Assembly (NCBI RefSeq): GCF_900090325.1
Contig: NZ_FMHW01000002.1
Span: forward strand, 3,100,001-3,164,000
Reading direction: 5' to 3'
Source of the DNA: Micromonospora pallida
GTDB taxonomy: Bacteria; Actinomycetota; Actinomycetes; Mycobacteriales; Micromonosporaceae
DNA: 64,000 bases
Every line of letters starts with the position of its first letter. Positions within the stretch are counted from its first letter, which is position 1. Both the position numbers and the translations under genes were made by a program. The notes beneath the pieces were generated by a model, which saw only the letters and a program-made list of their open reading frames with translations, had not been told where the DNA came from and made no database searches. Of this stretch, positions 1 through 7,784 are shown in pieces.

Positions 1-463
1 ACCGGCTGCTGTGCAGCGTCACCACCGCGGTGTCACCCTCCACCGACATCGCCCAGAAGCCCGGCTGCCCGTCGGTGGTGTAGTCCGAGCCGGTCGCCCG
101 GTTCAGGTCGCGGTCGTACCGGTAGCTCTCCCGGCCGTCGGGGCTCGACACGGTCACGTAGTCGCCGTGGGCCAGTCGCAGTGAGCTGAAGTGCACCTTG
201 ACGTACGACGCGCCGGGATGCCGAATGACCTGTGTCCGGCCGTCCCGGGCATAGGACAGCGAGCCGTCGACGGTGCGGAGTTCGCCGACCGTGGTGACGC
301 CCTCGGCCGAGAACTGATCCGATTCGGGCGCTCGCGCGGAGTGTGGTGCCAGAGGTTGGACCGAGTACGCCTCGGCGGCCGGTACCGACAGCACACTCAG
401 CCCGAGTGTGCAGGCGCCGAGCGCGACCGCCGCCGTTCGCAGGCGGCGCAGAGTGTGTTTCAT
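1..463 (-). CDS. Secreted protein, N-terminal part (possible serine protease), cut by window edge
   Basis: Reading left from an ATG at 463, the frame stays open for 154 codons to the window edge. It begins with a Sec signal peptide (MKHTLRRLRTAAVALGAC, cleavage likely near SVPAAEA). The mature part has a beta-rich stretch around SYVKVHFSSLRLAHGDYVTV, then SPDGRESYRY and GFWAMSVEGDTAVVTL. I associate this kind of N-terminal beta domain with actinomycete secreted trypsin-like peptidases and lysyl endopeptidases, but no catalytic residue lies in the window, so that function is a guess. A GGGAGGAGC ribosome binding site precedes the start. Confidence 0.6.
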   Translation of the reverse strand, partial: MKHTLRRLRTAAVALGACTLGLSVLSVPAAEAYSVQPLAPHSARAPESDQFSAEGVTTVGELRTVDGSLSYARDGRTQVIRHPGASYVKVHFSSLRLAHGDYVTVSSPDGRESYRYDRDLNRATGSDYTTDGQPGFWAMSVEGDTAVVTLHSSR

Positions 464-629
464 CGTCGCTCCTCCCAGGACCAGCATCCAGACATGCTTT
501 CGGTCTTCATACACGTCGAGGAGAAATATGTAAATACATCGATGCATTGGGTCCTGGTTCGCCGTGACATCCAGCAGGCTGTCGCGAATTCCGCTGTCGG
601 GTGACGCCGCAACCGCCTAACGTCGCCGC

Positions 630-998
630 ATGGCCAGGAGTCGCGAGCGGAGGATCCACGTCGACGGCGTCGACTATCGATGGATGGTCCGGCACGTCGA
701 CCCCGGTCACGTCGTCGTCAGGGTCTGGCACACCACGACCGGACGGGGCACCCCGTTGGAGGTCCGGGTGGCCTACGACGACCCGTGGCTCAACTACGGA
801 CCGATCATCACCACGCCCTCGGAGCAGGCGGCCGAGGTGTTCGCCCTGACCCCGGTCACGCCGCAGCTGGTCGCGGACCTGATCCGGGCGGCACTGACCG
901 CAGGCTGGCAGGCCGAAGACGACGGCGGGCCGCGGCGCTTCACGCTCACCCGGGACCGCGAGCGGCTCGAGCCCGTCTCCGGGCGACCACCCCACTGA
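630..998 (+). CDS. Small conserved hypothetical protein
   Basis: A 122-residue soluble protein with actinomycete-like codon use. It opens MARSRERRIHVDGVDYRWMV, and the second half (TPQLVADLIRAALTAGW) looks like one amphipathic helix after a beta-rich start. No signal peptide or membrane segment is seen. It is the only convincing frame between the divergent secreted gene on the left and the convergent propeller gene on the right. I do not recognise a family with a known function. Confidence 0.6.
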   Translation: MARSRERRIHVDGVDYRWMVRHVDPGHVVVRVWHTTTGRGTPLEVRVAYDDPWLNYGPIITTPSEQAAEVFALTPVTPQLVADLIRAALTAGWQAEDDGGPRRFTLTRDRERLEPVSGRPPH

Positions 999-1091
999 CC
1001 GACCGGCCCGGGTCGCGATCACCTGGCAGGCGGGCCACCGTCCGCAGGCTGTCCGTGACCGTGCCGGTCCGCCCGGCGGTCGACGCCGCTG

Positions 1092-1130
1092 GGCCCGGGC
1101 GGGCGGCGGAGGTCGCCGCCCGCCCGGGCC
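1092..1130. terminator. Bidirectional hairpin terminator
   Basis: A 17-bp perfect GC-only stem (1092-1108 with 1114-1130) closes a 5-base loop. It sits between the convergent ends of the hypothetical gene (stop 998) and the propeller gene (stop 1138). There is no U-tract, as is usual for actinomycete intrinsic terminators. Confidence 0.7.
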
Positions 1131-1137
1131 ACCGGGC

Positions 1138-3117
1138 TCACCGCACGAGCCGGTACAGCTCCCCGCCCCGGGCGTAGTACATGACGCCGGACGCGTCCAT
1201 CGTCCAGACGTCACTGATGCCGCTGGCCAGCTTCTGCACCGAGAGCGTCTCGGGATCGACGCAGGCGACGGTGGTCCGGAAGTTGCCACACACCGCGCCG
1301 TCCGGCGCGACCGCCAGGTGGTCACTGCGCCAGACGTGGGAGACGTTCCTCCAGTCGAACGGCTCCACCTCGACGGTCCGGACCACGCTCCGGCTCACCG
1401 GGTCGAACTCGAAGAGCGTACCGACCGTGGCCCCCCAGATCCGGCCGTCCGGCGCCACGATCAGTTGGGTGATCGCCTTGGCACCCGGAATGGCGGTGCC
1501 CTCCCAGACCTTCGTCGCGGTCGCCGGGTCCCAGAGGAAGAGCTTCGCCTCCGTCTGGGTCGGCGCGATGCCGAGCCCGCCCCAGATGCCGGTGCCGCCG
1601 AGCACGAGGTTCCCGACGGTCGTCAGGGCGGTGACGCTCTGCTCCGGTACGACGTTCCGGTGCACCTCCTTCGCCCCGGTGGCCGGGTCCACGAGCGCCA
1701 GCGCTCCACCGAGCTGGCCGTACTCGGGGATGGTGCCGAAGGCGACCCGGTTGCCGACGCCGGTGATGGCGAACGGCCGGTCCTGGTGGTCGGCACCGAG
1801 TGAGGCGAACTGCCGGGGGTTGGTGCCACGCACGATCGGCCTGGCCGGGTCGATCTCGAGCAGGTTCGCGCCCGGGTACACGCCGGCGTAGATCCTGTTC
1901 TGGTAGGAGTACAGCCCCTCGGCCTGGCCCAGCGCCCCGGCGTTCTCGTTGAACGTGCCGGTCGCCGGGTCGTAGGAGGTGATGCCGCCGCTCGGGTAGG
2001 CGCTGGACCAGATCTTGCCGTCCGGGCCGGCCGCCACCGTCTGTAGTTGGGCGGGGTGTCCCTTGACCCCGGCGGAGACGACCTTCTTGGCGCCACTCTG
2101 CGGGTTGTAGTAGGACAGGTTGCCGCCCAGGCTGATCGTGACGAGCGTCCTGCCCGGCCACTCCGGGTCGTCCAGGTGCGTCCAGCCGAATCCACGGGAG
2201 GTGCCGAATCCGGTGAAGCTGGTCGGGGTCAGCGTCCGGGTGTGCAGGTTGTAGGCCATCAGCCGGCCCGTCGACGTCGAGCTGAAGTAGACGTTCTTCT
2301 TCGCGTCCGGCGGGGAGAAGTCCAGGCCCGAGGCGGTACCCAGTTCGGCGATCCACTGGCCGGCCTTCAGGTCGTGCACCAGCACCCGGTTGCTGTTGGC
2401 GAGCCGGGCGAAGAGCGTGTGCTGGTGGACGTCGAGGTCGTAGACGAACTGCTCCGTGCGGTACTGCTCGGGCAGCGGGATCTCCCGCCGCTCACCGGAC
2501 TCGACGTCGACCTCCACGAGCCGGGCCACCGTGCCCAGACCGACGTAGATCTTGCCGTTGGCGACGGCGACGCTACGGGCGTACTGCTCGCCCGGCCAGA
2601 TCTGCCCGTAGTCCCGGACGGCGCCGGTGCCATGGTGGAACGAGTAGACCTTGCCGGTGGGGAAGGTGCCGACGAAGACCCGCTCCCCGTCGTTCGCCAG
2701 GCGCCACGCGGTGGTCTCACCCGGTACCGGCGAGCCCAGGTCCTCCACGTGGTCGGCGCCGGGTCGGTAGCGGAACAACTTGCTGTCGGCGCCAATGTAG
2801 GCGGTGCCGTCCGGGGTGACGGTGCCACCCCACGAACCGCCGGCGCCAGGTAGGGGCAGGGTCCGGACCACGGTCGCGGTGCGGGTGTCGATGACGTTGA
2901 GTGCGCCGGTGGTTCCGCGCGCCACCGCGTACGCGTAGTCGCCGGCGGACGTGGAGCCGAAGGTCGCGCCGTAGATCGCCAGGTTGTGATGTGGCACGCC
3001 GACCAGGGTCTCGGTCGGCGTGGCGGCCACCGCCGGGAGACCCGACACGGCGGTGCCGGCGACGAGGGTCGCCAGGACGGCGACCGACGCCAGGCGGCGG
3101 CGCTGCTGGATAGGCAT
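1138..3117 (-). CDS. Secreted beta-propeller protein
   Basis: A 659-residue exported protein. The Sec signal is MPIQQRRRLASVAVLATLVA, with cleavage near GLPAVAA. The mature protein is built of repeats that look like propeller blades, each carrying phrases such as VTPDGTAYIGAD, GPDGKIWSSAYPSGG, APDGRIWGATVG and APDGAVCGNF; this is the pattern of PQQ-like or SMP-30-like propellers. No catalytic motif is evident, so it may bind ligand or be a lyase-like enzyme. The start at 3117 is chosen because GGAAGGG at 3124-3130 lies 6 bases upstream; ATG 3123 is too close to it. Function unknown; the glycosidase genes nearby suggest a sugar-related role. Confidence 0.75.
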   Translation of the reverse strand: MPIQQRRRLASVAVLATLVAGTAVSGLPAVAATPTETLVGVPHHNLAIYGATFGSTSAGDYAYAVARGTTGALNVIDTRTATVVRTLPLPGAGGSWGGTVTPDGTAYIGADSKLFRYRPGADHVEDLGSPVPGETTAWRLANDGERVFVGTFPTGKVYSFHHGTGAVRDYGQIWPGEQYARSVAVANGKIYVGLGTVARLVEVDVESGERREIPLPEQYRTEQFVYDLDVHQHTLFARLANSNRVLVHDLKAGQWIAELGTASGLDFSPPDAKKNVYFSSTSTGRLMAYNLHTRTLTPTSFTGFGTSRGFGWTHLDDPEWPGRTLVTISLGGNLSYYNPQSGAKKVVSAGVKGHPAQLQTVAAGPDGKIWSSAYPSGGITSYDPATGTFNENAGALGQAEGLYSYQNRIYAGVYPGANLLEIDPARPIVRGTNPRQFASLGADHQDRPFAITGVGNRVAFGTIPEYGQLGGALALVDPATGAKEVHRNVVPEQSVTALTTVGNLVLGGTGIWGGLGIAPTQTEAKLFLWDPATATKVWEGTAIPGAKAITQLIVAPDGRIWGATVGTLFEFDPVSRSVVRTVEVEPFDWRNVSHVWRSDHLAVAPDGAVCGNFRTTVACVDPETLSVQKLASGISDVWTMDASGVMYYARGGELYRLVR

Positions 3118-3346
3118 AGGCATCCCTTCCGTGATTACGGCCATCACCGTAAAGCTCGGAACATTGAAGGTCAACCACTAACAGCAGCATGAAGGGCTAC
3201 TGGGCAGCCGTCGACTTCGAGGTGCAGCCCAACCAGCCAGTTACGGTCTGACCGATATCCACACACTCGCGCCACAAACTGCGGCCTCGGTAGGGACGGT
3301 CACTGGTGTCAGCCCGCCCCGGCCACCGGGGCCGAAAACGCGCGGC

Positions 3347-3372
3347 GCCGCGACCGTCCATCCGGTCGCGGC
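3347..3372 (-). terminator. Hairpin downstream of the phoD remnant
   Basis: A 9-bp stem (GCCGCGACC / GGTCGCGGC) with an 8-base loop lies 18 bases after the remnant's stop codon, where the intact gene's terminator would be. Confidence 0.45.
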
Positions 3373-3390
3373 ACCGCGTCGAGAGAGAAC

Positions 3391-3633
3391 TCAGGCTGCC
3401 TGCGCCCCGAGCTGCCCGTCCTCCAGGACGTAGGACGCGCCCCGGCGCACCGGCGAGCCGGCGTCGACGATGTCGTCGACGAACCAGAGGTCGGCGGTCC
3501 ACAGCTCCGGCGTCACGGTGCAGGACAGGTAGCCGCGCTGACGCCCGTTGCAGTACCGGACCTGCGGGTTCTCCGGCAGCGCCGCCTCGAAGAGGTCGTT
3601 GTTGCCCTTCTCGCTGGTGGGCACCGAGCCGTT
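3391..3633 (-). pseudogene. Alkaline phosphatase D (PhoD) C-terminal remnant
   Basis: About 80 codons ending at a stop at 3391 encode the typical end of PhoD-family secreted phosphatases: a stretch around ALPENPQVRY, then QRGYLSCTVTPELWTADLWF and ASYVLEDGQLG. Family members are about 500 residues; the signal peptide and the metal-binding core are missing. The frame continues upstream as antisense of the next gene with no family resemblance, so this is a decayed 3-prime end. The match comes from remembered family sequence, not a search. Confidence 0.6.
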
Positions 3634-3816
3634 TAACACCCGATCACAGCCGGTCGATTCGACGTTTTCACTGGTAGCAGGCATGTCTGCCGGCAAACGG
3701 CCGGTCCGGCCACACCACTGTCGGCCACAGTGGACACCGGGCGTGCCGCTGGCCGAGAATGCTCGGGCTTGTGGAGGTGTATGCCCGAGATGTTGCATCA
3801 AGTCGAGAGGATCACC

Positions 3817-5490
3817 ATGCGTCGCAGCACCGTACGACTTGGTTTGGCGGGTGGGGTGACGGCGGCCTGTCTCGCCGTATCGTCGCTGGCCGCGGCCGCA
3901 CCGAACGGCCCCGACGGCCGGCCGCTCGCGGACGCGCCCGGCGGGTCGTCGCTGGCGCAGGTGCCCGGTGGGCTGCCGCTCGGGCCGGCGGCTCTGGCCG
4001 AGACCCGCACCACCCGCCAGCTCGCCGCCGGCGTCACCCACGTCGCGATCGAGCGCGGGGCGCCCTCCGCCGACGACTTCTGGACCGTCACCGTCGGTAC
4101 CGCGACGACCGAGGCCGAGGCGGTCGCGCTGGAGCAGCGGGCCCGAGCCGCCGGCTACGAACCGAGGCGCGACCCGGCCGCCGGGCCGTCGCCGGTCGGT
4201 CCGGGCGACCGTCCGCTCGGTTGGATGGTCCGGGTGGGGCGCGCTGCGGACCAGCCGGCAGCGCAGGCGATCGCGGCCGACCTCCAGGCGAAGGGGGTGG
4301 GCGGCAGCGTCCAGTTCACCGGCGAGGACGGCCACCCGACGACCGGACCGTGGTCGGTCGACGTGCTGGTCGTCGACCCGCGCCAGTTCCGGGGGCGACT
4401 CGGCTCGGAGCTGGCCACGCAGATCGTCCCGGGTCGGGAGACGACCAGTTCGATCGCGCAGCGTACGGGGGCACTCGCCGCCGTCAACGGCGGCTTCTTC
4501 GTCATCTCCCCGACCGGCACGGGTCAGCCTGGCCCCGGGCTGGCCGGCACCGACGGCGACCTCGCGGGGATCTCGGTCGTCGACGGCGACCTGGTGTCGG
4601 AAGCCGTCAACGACCGGCCGGCGCTGGTCGTCCCGACCGACTCCGGCACGGGTGCCACGGTACGTAGGCTGGCGACCCGCCTGTCGGTGCGGGCTGGGCG
4701 TGTCCAGCACGAGGTGACCGGCCTCAACCGCAGGCCGGGGCTCATCGTGAACTGCGGCGGAGTCGGCGCGGCGTACCCGTTCACGCGTCCGGCCCACGAC
4801 TACACCTGCGGCAACGACAACGAGCTGGTCGCGATCACGCCCGTCTTCGGCCCGGCCGCCCCGGAGGGCGAGGGCTACCAGGTGACGCTGGACGCCGACG
4901 GCACCGTGGTCGCCGTACGGGAGCGTCTCGGTGGACCGGTGCCGGCCGACGGCAGCCTGCTCCAGGGCACCGGCACGGGCGGGCAGTGGCTGCGCGAGCA
5001 CGCCCGGCCGGGCCAGCGGCTCGCCGTACACGACACCGTCCTCGACGCCGAGCGCGGTACGCCGGTACCGCTCACCGCGGGCACCTCGGTCGTCAACGGC
5101 GGTCCGCTGCTGCTGCGCGACGGTCAGGTCGCGCTCGACCCGGTCCGGGACGGTTTCAGCCCCGAGGACATCGGGGCGGCCGACCGTGGGTCGTTCTACA
5201 ACGGCTGGTACCTGCGGCGTAACCCGCGTACCGCCGCCGGGGTCACCGCGGATGGTCGGATCATCCTGCTCACCGTCGACGGCCGCCGTCCGGGACACAG
5301 CGTGGGTCTCAGCCTCCCCGAGGTGGCACAGGTGATGCGGAGCCTCGGTGCCGTGGACGCGCTCAACCTCGACGGCGGCGGCTCCACCGCCATGGTGGTC
5401 GACGGCGTGCTACAGGGCGTGCCCAGCGACAGCACCGGCGAACGGCCGGACGGGGACGCGATCGTCGTCCTGCCGCAGCGGCGTTCCTGA
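3817..5490 (+). CDS. Secreted phosphodiester glycosidase (NAGPA domain) with SPOR-like region
   Basis: A 557-residue exported protein. The signal peptide is MRRSTVRLGLAGGVTAACLA, cleaved near SSLAAAA. Residues about 85-170 contain two short modules (WTVTVGTATTEAEAVALEQR and VRVGRAADQPAAQAIAADLQ) resembling SPOR repeats, which bind peptidoglycan in other proteins. The rest is the NAGPA fold, with its hallmarks LAAVNGGFF and, near the C-terminus, LNLDGGGSTAMVVDG. NAGPA-family enzymes hydrolyse N-acetylglucosamine-1-phosphodiesters, so a cell-wall or teichoic-acid-like substrate is plausible. The start is fixed by GAGAGG 6 bases upstream of ATG 3817; earlier in-frame ATGs would add a stretch without a signal peptide. 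Confidence 0.88.
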   Translation: MRRSTVRLGLAGGVTAACLAVSSLAAAAPNGPDGRPLADAPGGSSLAQVPGGLPLGPAALAETRTTRQLAAGVTHVAIERGAPSADDFWTVTVGTATTEAEAVALEQRARAAGYEPRRDPAAGPSPVGPGDRPLGWMVRVGRAADQPAAQAIAADLQAKGVGGSVQFTGEDGHPTTGPWSVDVLVVDPRQFRGRLGSELATQIVPGRETTSSIAQRTGALAAVNGGFFVISPTGTGQPGPGLAGTDGDLAGISVVDGDLVSEAVNDRPALVVPTDSGTGATVRRLATRLSVRAGRVQHEVTGLNRRPGLIVNCGGVGAAYPFTRPAHDYTCGNDNELVAITPVFGPAAPEGEGYQVTLDADGTVVAVRERLGGPVPADGSLLQGTGTGGQWLREHARPGQRLAVHDTVLDAERGTPVPLTAGTSVVNGGPLLLRDGQVALDPVRDGFSPEDIGAADRGSFYNGWYLRRNPRTAAGVTADGRIILLTVDGRRPGHSVGLSLPEVAQVMRSLGAVDALNLDGGGSTAMVVDGVLQGVPSDSTGERPDGDAIVVLPQRRS

Positions 5491-5520
5491 CGTCGCTCCC
5501 CCGTCTTCGTACGAGAAAGG

Positions 5521-5552
5521 TGCGGCGTCGGCCTCGGCAGGCCGACGCCGCA
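5521..5552. terminator. Bidirectional hairpin terminator
   Basis: A perfect 14-bp stem (5521-5534 with 5539-5552) and 4-base loop CGGC sits between the convergent ends of the NAGPA gene (5490) and the Ro60 gene (5559). Confidence 0.75.
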
Positions 5553-5558
5553 CGGCGC

Positions 5559-7097
5559 TCAGAACGGCCACTGGTCGCGGGACCCGGCCTCGATGAGCGG
5601 GATCATCGCGAACGCGGCGTCGGAGAGACCACCGAACGTGTGCCGGTTCCCGACGGTCGGCGCGTGCCCGATCCGGTATCCCGCCAGGTTCCAGGTGTAC
5701 ACCGGAACCTGCGCGGGCACTGCGGCCGCCACGTCCGCCGACCCGTGCCAGTGCGCCTGCTCGTCGGTGAGGATGACCACCCGGTCGTGCCCGTCGTAGT
5801 GGTTCCGGACCGCCTTCTCGGTCTCGGTCCCACCGCCGTAGAAGTAGCCACCGTCCTTGAACCGGCGCACGCCCGCCAGCACCGACTCCCCCGCCACCGC
5901 CGGGAACACCCGGGTGGCGTTGGAGAACGACACCACCGTCGCGTGCTGCGCGCGGGCGGCCAGCGCGAGGCCGAACACGGTGGCCGCGTCCCAGCAGCGC
6001 AACGTCCCGTCCTTGCTGAACGCGCTGTTCATCGACCCGGACGTGTCGATCAGGACCAGCGTCCGACCGTCCAGCGCCGGCACGTTGGCCAGCGCGTGCT
6101 GCAACGCCTTCTCCAGCGGGTACCCCCACCGCAGGCTCGGCGCCGCGTTGTACGCCGACAGGAAACGCATCGGCAGTACGCGCGACCGCGCGACCTCGCC
6201 CGGGTCGGACAGCTTCGCCGCCACCTGCTCGGCGACGGCGTCGCTGACCCCGGCCTGGTCGAAGTTGCGCAGGTTACGCAGCAACGCCAGGTAGCCCATG
6301 GTCGGGATGATCGCCTCCCACGCCGCCGCGTCCATGATGGTCTGCCGCCAGCCGGCGAGGGCCTCCCACGTCATGCCGGCCGCGCCGAGCACCGCCGGGT
6401 CGGTGACCTCCCGACGCCGCTCGACCGGCAACGCCATCAGCTCGGCCCGCGCCGCCAACATCCGCAGCGACTCCGGTAGCGGGTTGTCGCGCTGGTGGCG
6501 CCGGTCCAAGGCGTGCCGGAACAGCTCGCCCTGCCGCTCGTCTTTCGCCTTCGGGTGGGTCAGGTCGACGACGTCACCGAACCGCACCGCACTGCGCTCG
6601 GAGTCGTACTTGAGCAGGCTGCGCTCGTGGTACAGCCGCACCACGGCGTCCGCGATGCCCCGCTTGACCGGCTTCGGCAGCGCCCGGCTGTGCCGTCCCA
6701 GCCAGTACGCCAGCGCTTCGCCCGGCTCGTCGGCACGCTGCAACGCGGCGTCCACGGTCGACCGGGAACCCGGCACGCCCGCCGCGACCTGCGCACGGGC
6801 ACCTTCCAGGGCCGCCACGACCGACGCCGAACGCAGCAGCGCGCCGGTCCGCAGCCACGGCACGAACCGGCCGAACCACTCGGGGTCGGCGACCGCGACA
6901 GTGGCGATCAGCTCACGGAAACGGGCGTCCCGCGCCGCGGCGCCCTCGTAGAAGGTGTCCTCGCCGACCATGTTCGACACGGCCAGCAGGAACAGCTCGG
7001 CACGCGGCTCACGGGCGAAGCCCGGTGCGCCCTCGGCGGTCACGATCGTGTCGGCCTCGGGCCGATTCCGCCGAAGCGTGAAGTTGAACTTGGCCAT
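5559..7097 (-). CDS. rsr: Ro60/Rsr orthologue (TROVE-vWA RNA-binding protein)
   Basis: A 512-residue protein. Residues about 1-340 form the helical TROVE ring (start MAKFNFTLRRNRPEADTIVT; later FYEGAAARDARFRELI, FGRFVPWLRTGALLRSASVV and MGYLALLRNLRNFDQAGV). A vWA domain follows, with an intact MIDAS motif VLIDTSGSM near residue 350 and later ILTDEQAHW. Ro60 rings bind single-stranded ends of structured RNAs through the hole and Y RNA on the outer surface; in Deinococcus the orthologue Rsr works with PNPase and a Y RNA in RNA decay. Four Y-RNA-like genes lie directly upstream on the same strand, the nearest ending about 38 bases before this start, which strongly supports the call. A G-rich GGGGGG site precedes ATG 7097. 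Confidence 0.95.
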   Translation of the reverse strand: MAKFNFTLRRNRPEADTIVTAEGAPGFAREPRAELFLLAVSNMVGEDTFYEGAAARDARFRELIATVAVADPEWFGRFVPWLRTGALLRSASVVAALEGARAQVAAGVPGSRSTVDAALQRADEPGEALAYWLGRHSRALPKPVKRGIADAVVRLYHERSLLKYDSERSAVRFGDVVDLTHPKAKDERQGELFRHALDRRHQRDNPLPESLRMLAARAELMALPVERRREVTDPAVLGAAGMTWEALAGWRQTIMDAAAWEAIIPTMGYLALLRNLRNFDQAGVSDAVAEQVAAKLSDPGEVARSRVLPMRFLSAYNAAPSLRWGYPLEKALQHALANVPALDGRTLVLIDTSGSMNSAFSKDGTLRCWDAATVFGLALAARAQHATVVSFSNATRVFPAVAGESVLAGVRRFKDGGYFYGGGTETEKAVRNHYDGHDRVVILTDEQAHWHGSADVAAAVPAQVPVYTWNLAGYRIGHAPTVGNRHTFGGLSDAAFAMIPLIEAGSRDQWPF

Positions 7098-7135
7098 CAC
7101 GTCCCCCCATGTCAGTCGAAGACGGGAGAACGCCA

Positions 7136-7287
7136 CCACACCGCATACCCGAGATCAGAAGTCGACGACGGACTAGTCCGCTGCTCTGTCCGCTTGAGCT
7201 ATCAGCCCGAAGGCTTCGGGGGACTCGAACCCCCAACCTGCGGATCCGGGAAGTAACCGTTGCCTGCGCACCGGGTATGCGGTGTGG
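7136..7287 (-). ncRNA. Y RNA with permuted tRNA-like module (YrlA type), copy A
   Basis: About 152 nt. The ends pair perfectly over 15 bp (7273-7287 with 7136-7150). Inside is the shared Ro-stem motif, 5-prime CCCGGUGCGCAGGCAACGG and 3-prime CCGUCGUCGAC...CUGAUCUCGGG. The centre is a tRNA mimic in permuted order: anticodon-stem strand UCCGC (7240-7244), variable region, T-arm with 7-base loop UUCGAGU (7218-7234), an acceptor stub capped by a UUCG tetraloop (7204-7215), D-arm (about 7181-7201) and anticodon-stem strand GCGGA (7177-7181). This is the arrangement known for YrlA Y RNAs, where the closed acceptor replaces the tRNA ends and the anticodon stem opens into the Ro-binding stem. It lies 38 bases before the rsr start. 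Confidence 0.88.
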
Positions 7288-7288
7288 T

Positions 7289-7386
7289 CGCGCCTCCCGA
7301 GTTCAGAATCCGGTGACGGACGGACTCTTCACCGGGGTCGTGGACCCCTCCAAGATGTAACCGTCACCTTCGCACCGGGAAGTGCG
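7289..7386 (-). ncRNA. Y RNA without tRNA module, copy B
   Basis: About 98 nt, directly upstream of copy A. It has the conserved 5-prime strand CCCGGUGCGAAGGUGACGG and 3-prime strand CCGUCACCGGAUUCUGAAC followed by UCGGG. GGUGACGG pairs perfectly with CCGUCACC, and the outer stem pairs CGCACUUCCCG with CGGGAGGCGCG. The interior holds only a small hairpin (GGGGUC-CAC-GACCCC), with no D-arm or T-arm. A promoter at 7393-7422 would start transcription at its 5-prime end. Confidence 0.8.
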
Positions 7387-7392
7387 GGTCCG

Positions 7393-7422
7393 ACGTTAGT
7401 GGCGGCCACAGTGGCCGGGCAA
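7393..7422 (-). promoter_or_regulatory. Promoter for Y RNA pair B-A
   Basis: Reading leftward, TTGCCC (7417-7422) and TAACGT (7393-7398) are separated by 18 bases. The -10 box ends about 6 bases before the 5-prime end inferred from the Y RNA stem. The layout matches the promoter before copy D. Confidence 0.6.
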
Positions 7423-7461
7423 CGGAGTTTGTCGTCCTGTGATCATGGACGAGAACAACAG

Positions 7462-7611
7462 TCACGCCGCATGCCCGAGATCAGAAGTCGACGACGGAGA
7501 GTCTATTGCTCTGCCACTGAGCTACCAGCCAGCACAGGCTGGAGGGGATTCGAACCCCCGACCCATAGATTACGAAGTATCCGTCGTCTGCGCACCGGGC
7601 ATGCGGCGTGA
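7462..7611 (-). ncRNA. Y RNA with permuted tRNA-like module (YrlA type), copy C
   Basis: About 150 nt. The ends pair perfectly over 15 bp (7597-7611 with 7462-7476), with base differences from copy A that keep pairing. The Ro-stem is CCCGGUGCGCAGACGACGG with CCGUCGUCGACUUCUGAUCU then CGGG; GACGACGG/CCGUCGUC is 8 perfect bp. The tRNA mimic has an anticodon stem (UCUAU 7565-7569 with AUAGA 7502-7506), a T-arm with loop UUCGAAU (7544-7558), an acceptor stub CCAGCC/GGCUGG closed by 6 bases (7525-7542) and a D-arm containing GGUAGCUCAGUGGCAGAGC. Different T, D and anticodon stems from copy A with the same fold argue for selection on structure. Confidence 0.88.
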
Positions 7612-7612
7612 G

Positions 7613-7684
7613 AACTTCCCGAGGTCACCAACGGCGACGGTATTTCGTAAGAGGAAGGAACCGTCACCTTCGCACCGGGAAGCG
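7613..7684 (-). ncRNA. Minimal Y RNA, copy D
   Basis: About 72 nt, first in the array. The outer pairing is CUUCCCG (7676-7682) with CGGGAAG (7615-7621). The conserved 5-prime strand CCCGGUGCGAAGGUGACGG pairs with CCGUCGCC using one G-U. The interior is a short unstructured loop. A promoter ends 7 bases upstream and copy C begins 1-2 bases after this stem closes. Confidence 0.75.
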
Positions 7685-7691
7685 CGGCAAC

Positions 7692-7720
7692 AGCCTACGC
7701 ACGACGATCTTGAGTGGCAA
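7692..7720 (-). promoter_or_regulatory. Promoter for Y RNA pair D-C
   Basis: Reading leftward, TTGCCA (7715-7720), a 17-base spacer and TAGGCT (7692-7697). The expected start falls about 7 bases on, at the 5-prime end of copy D. Read-through could also reach copies B and A and the rsr gene. Confidence 0.65.
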
Positions 7721-7784
7721 CACGATTCCGGATCGGGCGACGGGGCCAGCCCGCTCAGGTCGAGGAGGGCCGGCCCAGCCTCCG

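Noticed and set aside
3634..5298. Long minus-strand frame over the NAGPA gene
   Set aside because: It is antisense to a protein with clear family motifs and shows no domain of its own; only its last 80 codons (phoD remnant) are kept.
7162..7244. Possible tRNA gene (T-arm and D-arm on the minus strand)
   Set aside because: The arms come in permuted order with the acceptor closed by UUCG and no CCA end or anticodon loop; the unit is better explained as a YrlA-type Y RNA. The same applies at 7502-7569 and 23442-23494.
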